DNA from: Ettlia oleoabundans
Taxonomy: Eukaryota; Chlorophyta; Chlorophyceae; Chlamydomonadales
Length of the DNA stretch: 15,370 bases
Direction of reading: 5' to 3'
NCBI GenBank assembly: GCA_019693395.1
Contig: JAAMXP010000317.1
Coordinates: forward strand, 1-15,370
Below are positions 9,825-15,370 of this stretch, in pieces. The position numbers were made by a program, and so were the translations under genes. Position 1 is the stretch's first letter. Each line of letters begins with the position of its first letter. Under the pieces are notes generated by a model, which saw only the letters and a program-made list of their open reading frames with translations, did not search any database and was not told where the DNA came from.

Positions 9825-10188
9825 ATGCAGGCGCTGCTGGCAGCTGTGCCAAGGCCCCTGCTTGCCTGCGCTTTTGCGCTGCTAGCGGCCCCTGTGGCAT
9901 TACTGTTCAGCCCTCTACTCGTGGCAATCGCCGTGTTTGCCGCGCCCATACTCGTGCCCACCTTGCTATTTCTGACGGTGAGGCGCGCCTCCCTGGCCCT
10001 GCTGGCGATGTTCATGTGCAGTACCGACAAGAGTGGATGAGAATTGTGTAATGCGTCGGTCCGTGCAGGCTATCTGGTGGCTGACCAGCGGCATCGAGCA
10101 CCCGCCTGCGGCGGTGGCGGAACCTGAGCCAGCAGCAGCAGCAGGTATAGCTGAACCGGCGGTTCTCATGACATGCTGCTGTCGTTAG
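9825..10188 (+). CDS. Possible small membrane protein with oleosin-like hydrophobic hairpin
   Basis: No gene is certain here, but the frame from ATG 9825 is strongly hydrophobic and GC-rich like a coding exon. Two apolar arms of about 20-25 residues flank PVALLFSPLLVA (genomic 9891-9926). This fits PX5SP, the first two-thirds of the oleosin proline-knot PX5SPX3P, with Ala in place of the last Pro. Oleosins and related hairpins coat lipid droplets. A phase-0 intron 9978-10068 (GTGAGG...CCGTGCAG) would join exon 9825-9977 to 10069-10188 and give about 90 residues with a Pro/Ala/Glu-rich tail. Unspliced, the frame stops at 10040, just before a TGTAA at 10047-10051. An upstream exon is also possible because TTTATGCAG at 9822-9830 resembles an acceptor. 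It lies between the divergent starts of GCP4 and metH. Confidence 0.35.
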
Positions 10189-10240
10189 CTCAACCCAGTG
10201 CTTTTCCATGCGCTTATGTTCTGCTAAAGACTAGCACGCA

Positions 10241-10246
10241 TATAAA
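10241..10246 (+). promoter_or_regulatory. TATA box candidate for metH
   Basis: TATAAA occurs 199 nt before the proposed metH ATG, predicting transcription from about 10270 and a leader of roughly 170 nt. This favours translation from 10440 over the in-frame ATG at 10173, which lies upstream of the box. Confidence 0.45.
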
Positions 10247-10267
10247 CACTGACTACATTGCTGCGAG

Positions 10268-10312
10268 ATGGGTGCACGCAGGTTCTGCACCTGCTGCGAC
10301 GCAATTCGTTGA
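10268..10312 (+). other. Possible upstream open reading frame in the metH leader
   Basis: ATG 10268 opens a 14-codon frame ending at TGA 10310-10312, out of frame with metH. It would lie at or just before the predicted cap site, so it may or may not be in the mature leader. Confidence 0.25.
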
Positions 10313-10439
10313 GCAGCAGCAGCCACACGCAGCTGCAACCTTGCGGCCCTCAACCACAGGAGCAGCTGAGCTGGAATCAGGGGCAGCAGGTTTGAGTTCC
10401 AGCCAAGTGGGTGCTGCACAGCAGCAACCAGGCAGCACC

Positions 10440-13400
10440 ATGACGGAGGTACCTGAGTACAAGCCGTGGCGTGACAGTCTGGCCAAGTCCGAGGCGTTTG
10501 GGCAGCTGGAGGCGCTGATGAATGAGCGCATCATCTACATTGATGGCGCCATGGGCACCATGATTCAGCGCTACAAGCTGGAGGAGGAGGACTTCCGCGC
10601 CGATAGGTGTGTTGCTGGCAGCTTTGTTCAGCCAGGAGGGCAATGCAAGTACAGTTAAAGGCCTATTTATTGAACCTGATAATTGCAGTCCATTCGCACA
10701 GTATAATGGCTTTATTAGCTGAGGCGGCAGTTGCGGTAGGGAGGCAGAGGTTGCTGTTTGCGTCGGGAGCTACCTCATACCACTGACTGTTGCCGATTTT
10801 GGTTTTTGGTGCAATCTCTACGCTTGCTGGCTTGTGCCTTTATCTGCTCGTGAGCTTAGGCTCCTGGCTGGGTGCCTTTCTTATTGTGCATCGTGCAGGT
10901 ACAAGAACCATGGGCATGAGCTAAAGGGCAACAATGATTTGCTGGTGCTGACACGGCCCGATGTGATTGAGGAGATCCACACCGCCTACCTGGAGGCAGG
11001 GGCAGACATCATTGAGACCAACACCTTCAACGGCACAACCATCTCACAGGTGCTCTTGGATACAGGCTGATGCTTGCTTATGCTGTTGGCTTGCAAATAC
11101 ATCGTCCAACCCTGTGTTCTGAGGGAATACTTCCATGCATTACGGGATCAGATGCAGATCACTTACAGCAGCCCGGGCGGTCTGTGGCTTGCCCGGACGC
11201 TCCCCGACAGAAGCAGGAAGCAGTGATTTTCTGACTGTCCTATCAACATCTGTTATTGCACTCATTTAGCAGGCGGATTACCAGCTGGATCAGGTGGAGG
11301 AGGTGGCTGAGATCAACCGTGCAGCAGCGCGGCTAGCCAAGAAGGCAACGGCCGCCTACATGGCCGCCCACCCCGGCAGCCGCAAGTTTGTGGCGGGCGC
11401 CATTGGTCCCACCAACAAGACGCTGAGCGTGTCCCCTAGCGTGGAGAACCCTGCGCTGCGTGGCGTCACCTATGATGAGATTGAGCAGGCCTACTACGAG
11501 CAGGCCAAGGCGCTGTACGAGGGCGGTGTTGACTTGTTTTTGGTGGAGACCATTTTCGACACAGGCAACGCCAAGGCCGCGGTGTATGCGCTGGAGCGCT
11601 TCTTCGAGGAGCAGGTGGGCTGCGGAGTAGTTGTGCATAAGGTGCCTCTGGCGCTGTCTGTGAACCTGTTCTGTCATTGGTGCACAGGTTGCGATACACA
11701 GCGGCCCGCTGGCTTAATTGGTGAAGCAAAGCTGGAGGCATGTTGCTGTCATAGAATGCGCTTTCGTTCAATGATCTATCTGCGATGGCTTGCTTGCCCT
11801 ATTCTTTGCCGCGCTTTAGGCAACCCACAGTCTACCGTTTTGCACAGGAATACATGTGGTCCTTCACTAATACTTGGCATGTTCCTCACCCTATCATCCT
11901 TCCCCAACACGTGCCTGTGCAGGGTGTGCGCATCCCTGTTTTCATCAGCGGCACCATAGTGGACAACTCCGGGCGCACGCTGAGCGGGCAGACCAACGAG
12001 GCATTCTGGAACAGCATTAGCCACGCCAAGCCGCTGGCAGTTGGGCTGAACTGCGCGCTGGGTGCCACTGACATGAAGCAGTACATTGCCAATTTGTCTG
12101 CTTGCGCTGACTGCTACGTTTTCTGCTACCCTAACGCGGGCCTGCCCAATGCCATGGGCGGTTACGACCAGAAGGGGCCTGAAATGGCGGAAGACATTCG
12201 TCCTTTCTGTGAGTGCTGCAGTGCTAGGGTTGTTATACTCTCTTCCAGTACTGATGTGTTATGTTCAAGTACTGGGGTGCATGTGGCCTGCATGCTTTGC
12301 AATGATATTGATGCAGTTTGCCGCTGTAAAGTGCCCGGCTGTCAGCATGCTGATCACGCTCTGCATGTGTCCTGGACACTTCCTGTGGACTTGTGGTACA
12401 CGAGTAAGCTGTGGGATGCCAGCATGGTTGTTGTTTTGGCAGGGCTGGTGCCTGGTTTTGCCTTTGCCGAGTGAGGATAATGTCTGACACAAGCGTTGCC
12501 TTCCCCTTTCAGGCGAGGAGGGTCTGGTGAATGCGATCGGTGGTTGCTGCGGGTCCACCCCCGAGCACATTGCTGCCATTCGCGAGATGGCCTCAGCTTA
12601 CCCGCCCCGGCAGCGGCATGATGTGCCACAGCTAATGCGGTTGAGCGGGTTGGAGCCGCTAAATTATGAGCCCAACCCTGACAACATGCGTGAGACTTTC
12701 TTGATGATTGGTGAGCGGTGCAATGTGGCGGGTTCCATCATCTACAAGAAGGCGATTGTGGATGGTGACTACGACAAAGCCATGTCGATTGCGCTATCCC
12801 AGGTGAGCTGAGGTGTGCAAGTTTGTGCAGAAATGGCTTGCAGATGCTGGGGGGACAGTGCGGGGCTATTGACTTGTTGCAGCTAGCGAGTGCGTGGTTG
12901 ATCTGGCAGAAAGCTTGATGTGGCTCACTAATCTTAACTTAGTTGGCAGCAGCTTAACTCGGCATGCAGCTTGTTGTTGTAATACTTGCTGCTTGTAAGT
13001 GTGATCCACTCGTGCAGCAGGCTTAAGCTCCCTCGGGCACCTTTACGTGAGCCTAAGCAGGACACTATAGTAATTGAACCTCTTGTCATACTGCGCAGGT
13101 GAATGCGGGTGCCCATGTACTGGACATCAACATGGACGATGGCCTAATCGATGGCGTGCCCGCCATGACTCGCTTCGTCAACCTGCTTGTATCCGACCCA
13201 GAGGCCAGCCGCGTGCCCTTTATGATCGACTCGTCCAAGTTCTTCATCATTGAGGCGGGCCTGAAGTGCTGCCAGGTCAGTGTTTGCCCTGAGGGAGAAT
13301 TTAGGACCCAGGCATGCGTGTGTGCAGGGTATGTGCGGCAGCCATGTTCCCCAGGTCACAAGCGCGGCTGCTTGAGTTGATGGTGGTTGTTTGCATGTTG

Positions 13401-15160
13401 AGCATGCATTGCCTTCGAACCCGAATGGATGCTTCTTGGCTCACCTGGCATTGCCTGCTCTGCAGGGCAAGTGCATAGTGAACTCCATCTCTTTGAAGGA
13501 AGGCGAGGAGAAGTTCAAGGAACAGGCCCGCCTTGTGAAGCGGCACGGCGCTGCGCTGGTGGTGATGGCATTTGATGAGGAGGGCCAGGCAGCAGGTTTT
13601 GAAGACAAGGTGCGTGTTAATGTGGGACAGTTCAAGCACATTTCTACCTGGGTTAAGACGCCTGTTGGCAGTGGTACAAACTAAATGCCTGCAGCATTTT
13701 TAGCTTTCAAATCAACACAATCTGCTGGTTGACATGGCATGTGCACGTGCATGTGAAGGCCACTACGTCCCCTGATCGGCTTCAATGCTTCCATGCAGGT
13801 CCGCATTTGCCAGCGTGCCTACCGCATCCTGGTTGAGGAGGTTGGGTTCAACCCTCAGGACATCATCTTTGACCCCAACATCCTTACCGTGGGCACCGGC
13901 CTGGCAGAGCACAACAACTATGCGGTCGACTTCATCCAAGCTGTATCAGAAATCAAGCGGCAGTGCCCCGGTTGCAAGATCAGCGGCGGTGTGTCCAACA
14001 TTGCCTTCTCGTTCCGTGGTAACGAGCCAGTGCGGCGTGCCTTCCACAGCGCTTTCCTGCACCACGCGTGCAAGGCAGGCATGGACATGGGCATTGTGAA
14101 TGCAGCACAGGTTGGGACTGCTCATGTTGTGGGATCTGTTTGCATGTGTGTGTTACGTTTCGCGGGCAGTGCTGGCTGCATGGCTGTAGCATCTGCACTG
14201 GTTGGGTGGTTGAAAGCCAAAAATACTTCATCCCACCAGCATACGCAGTCACCAGTGCATATTTGCCTTTGCAGGTCCAGGCGGATGTGTATGAAAAGAT
14301 TGACAAGGAGTTGCTGCAGTATGTTGAGGATGTGCTGCTCAACCGCCGAGATGATAGCACGGAGCGGCTGCTTGAGTATGCCGCCACGCTGGACCCTAAG
14401 AGCAAGCCCACCGCCGTGCGCAAGCTCAATGAAGCACCCGCCGGTCCAGCATTCAGTCCCAAGGTCAACCCCATTCTTTCTGGTGTTGATCCTTTGGCGC
14501 CAGATGCTGACCTGCCGCCCGTGCCTGAGTACAAGCCGTGGCGTGACAGTCTGGCCAAGTCAGAGGCGTTTGGGCAGCTGGAGGCGCTGATGAATGAGCG
14601 CATCATTTACATTGATGGCGCCATGGGCACCATGATTCAGCGCTACAAGCTGGAGGAGGAGGATTTCCGGGCAGAGCGGTGTGTGGCTGGCAGCTCTATA
14701 CAGTGGTTTTCAAAGAAATTTAAGCGGTGTGGGAGGCATTTTTATTGGACTGACAGTTGCAGTTACTTGTTGCTGCATTATGGCGGTCACAGCTGGGTTG
14801 GAAGTTGTGGCGGGGAGGAGAAAATGTTGCTGTTTGATTGCTTTTGGCTGTTTTAGCTACCCCAGATTTCTGACAGTTGCCAAGTTGGTACTGCCGTTAA
14901 GTTGGTACTTCTGTTGGCGAAATTGGTTCACTGGCTTGTGCCTTCATATATCTAGTCTTGTGATTGAGGTTCTGGTACCTGGTTGCTTCTCATTTTGTGC
15001 AAGATGCAGGTACAAGGACCACGGGCATGAGCTGAAGGGCAACAACGACGTGCTGGTGCTGACACGGCCTGATGTTATTGAGGAGATCCACACCGCCTAC
15101 CTGGAGGCAGGGGCAGACATCATTGAGACTAACACGTTCAACGGCACCACCATCTCGCAG
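10440..15160 (+). CDS. metH: Cobalamin-dependent methionine synthase with in-frame repeated N-terminus (3' partial)
   Basis: MetH transfers a methyl group from methyltetrahydrofolate, through cobalamin, to homocysteine. Exons: 10440-10606, 10899-11049, 11273-11614, 11923-12208, 12513-12802, 13099-13275, 13466-13609, 13799-14110, 14275-14678, 15010-15160. All introns are GT-AG and keep frame. The homocysteine module shows [43 protein letters not shown] (Cys264) and [10 protein letters not shown] (Cys327, Cys328); these cysteines are the zinc ligands of the family. The folate module follows with [62 protein letters not shown] and [14 protein letters not shown], ending [16 protein letters not shown]. 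After a Pro-rich linker the frame does not enter the cobalamin cap (expected RLxxALVKGI). It re-enters the N-terminal homocysteine module instead. The window ends in the next intron, so cobalamin and reactivation domains are unseen. The start at 10440 has good context; the frame is open back to ATG 10173, so an N-terminal extension cannot be excluded. Confidence 0.85.
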
Positions 15161-15370
15161 GTGGGCTTAGGAGAAGGCTGATGCTGGCTTTTGCTGTATG
15201 TTGGCATGCAATCATGTAGTTTGTAGTGCGTCCGTGTGCCTGCGAGGGAGCAGGTGCAGCTGTCATGGAGTGCAGCAGCCAGGGTGCTCCACTAGCTTGC
15301 CCAGACTCTCCCCAACAGTTGCAAGACGCAGTGGCTGCCTGACTATCGCTACAACATTTTCAACTGCAAT
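14521..15370 (+). repeat. metH: Second copy of metH exons 1-2 and intron parts (partial tandem duplication)
   Basis: 14521-14678 repeats 10449-10606 (8 differences in 158 nt) and 15010-15160 repeats 10899-11049 (12 differences in 151 nt). Only three changes alter the protein (D to E, N to D, L to V). The intervening intron is 331 nt against 292 nt in copy A and is diverged. It still shares blocks such as the first 17 nt (one mismatch) and ACTGGCTTGTGCCTT-like sequence. The intron after exon 2 is also alignable: TAGCTTGCCCAGACTCTCCCCAACAG against TGGCTTGCCCGGACGCTCCCCGACAG in copy A is described here by its shared TTGCCC...CTCCCC...ACAG pattern. Copy B has no equivalent of the ATG at 10440, so it is read only as a continuation of exon 9. 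Exon 3 of copy B should begin a few tens of bases beyond the window. Confidence 0.85.

Larger units (their letters stand above)
9633..10439. promoter_or_regulatory. Divergent upstream region of GCP4 and metH
   Basis: About 800 bp separate the two divergent ATGs, so both promoters should lie here. A possible small gene occupies the middle (9825-10188). If that gene is real, the metH leader must begin to its right, which fits the TATA box at 10241. No obvious TATA box was found for GCP4. Confidence 0.5.

Noticed and set aside
10173..10439. N-terminal extension of metH from ATG 10173 as an organelle transit peptide
   Set aside because: The extension is upstream of the best TATA box, has no clear targeting character, and overlaps the possible small gene. 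It remains formally open because no stop interrupts it.
13980..14606. 208-codon - strand open frame across metH exons 8 and 9
   Set aside because: Antisense shadow of strongly recognisable MetH coding sequence; its similarity to a minus-strand frame at 10253-10534 only reflects the duplicated metH exon.
14882..14909. Short direct repeat AAGTTGGTACT twice in copy B intron
   Set aside because: Too short and isolated to name as an element; likely chance or slippage within a diverged intron.
10440..15370. Assembly duplication of one metH allele as the explanation for the repeat
   Set aside because: The sequence left of copy B is folate-module coding sequence in frame, not a second promoter, and introns differ widely between the copies. 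Long-read confirmation is still desirable.

Overview
The window looks like nuclear DNA from a green alga (Chlorophyta, probably a chlorophycean or trebouxiophyte). The genes are split by many introns of about 160-500 nt with GT...TGCAG-type ends. Exons are GC-rich with Ala, Gly and Gln runs. The pentamer TGTAA, the usual chlorophyte polyadenylation signal, lies downstream of the stop codons. There are no operons or bacterial-type ribosome sites. The species cannot be named from the sequence alone.

Layout, left to right. (1) 1-924, + strand: the last two visible exons of DNA polymerase alpha catalytic subunit, followed by a 3' UTR. (2) 2087-3028, - strand: an uninterrupted Fic-domain gene with the full HPFVDGNGRLVR catalytic motif, convergent with the polymerase gene. 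(3) 3029-4490: no convincing gene. (4) 4633-9632, - strand: a complete nine-exon gene for gamma-tubulin complex component 4 (GCP4), predicted 739 aa, with one GC-AG intron. (5) 9633-10439: the divergent region between GCP4 and the next gene. It holds a possible small membrane-protein gene with an oleosin-like proline-knot sequence, and a TATA box. (6) 10440 to the window end, + strand: cobalamin-dependent methionine synthase (metH), ten exons visible, open at the 3' end.

The main surprise is in metH. After the homocysteine-binding and folate-binding modules, exon 9 runs in frame, with no stop and no intron at the join, into a second copy of the start of the gene (14521-14678). That copy is followed by a second copy of exon 2 (15010-15160). 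The two copies differ at 20 of 309 exonic bases, mostly at silent positions, while their introns are much more diverged. This suggests a real, selected, in-frame partial tandem duplication rather than an assembly error. It predicts a methionine synthase with a repeated N-terminal half. The cobalamin and reactivation domains are not in the window, so the final architecture depends on sequence to the right.

The genes do not form one pathway: replication (polymerase alpha), microtubule nucleation (GCP4), a probable AMP-transferase (Fic) and one-carbon metabolism (MetH) are ordinary eukaryotic neighbours. All exon boundaries were deduced by reading splice sites and comparing translations with remembered family sequence patterns; no transcript data were available.
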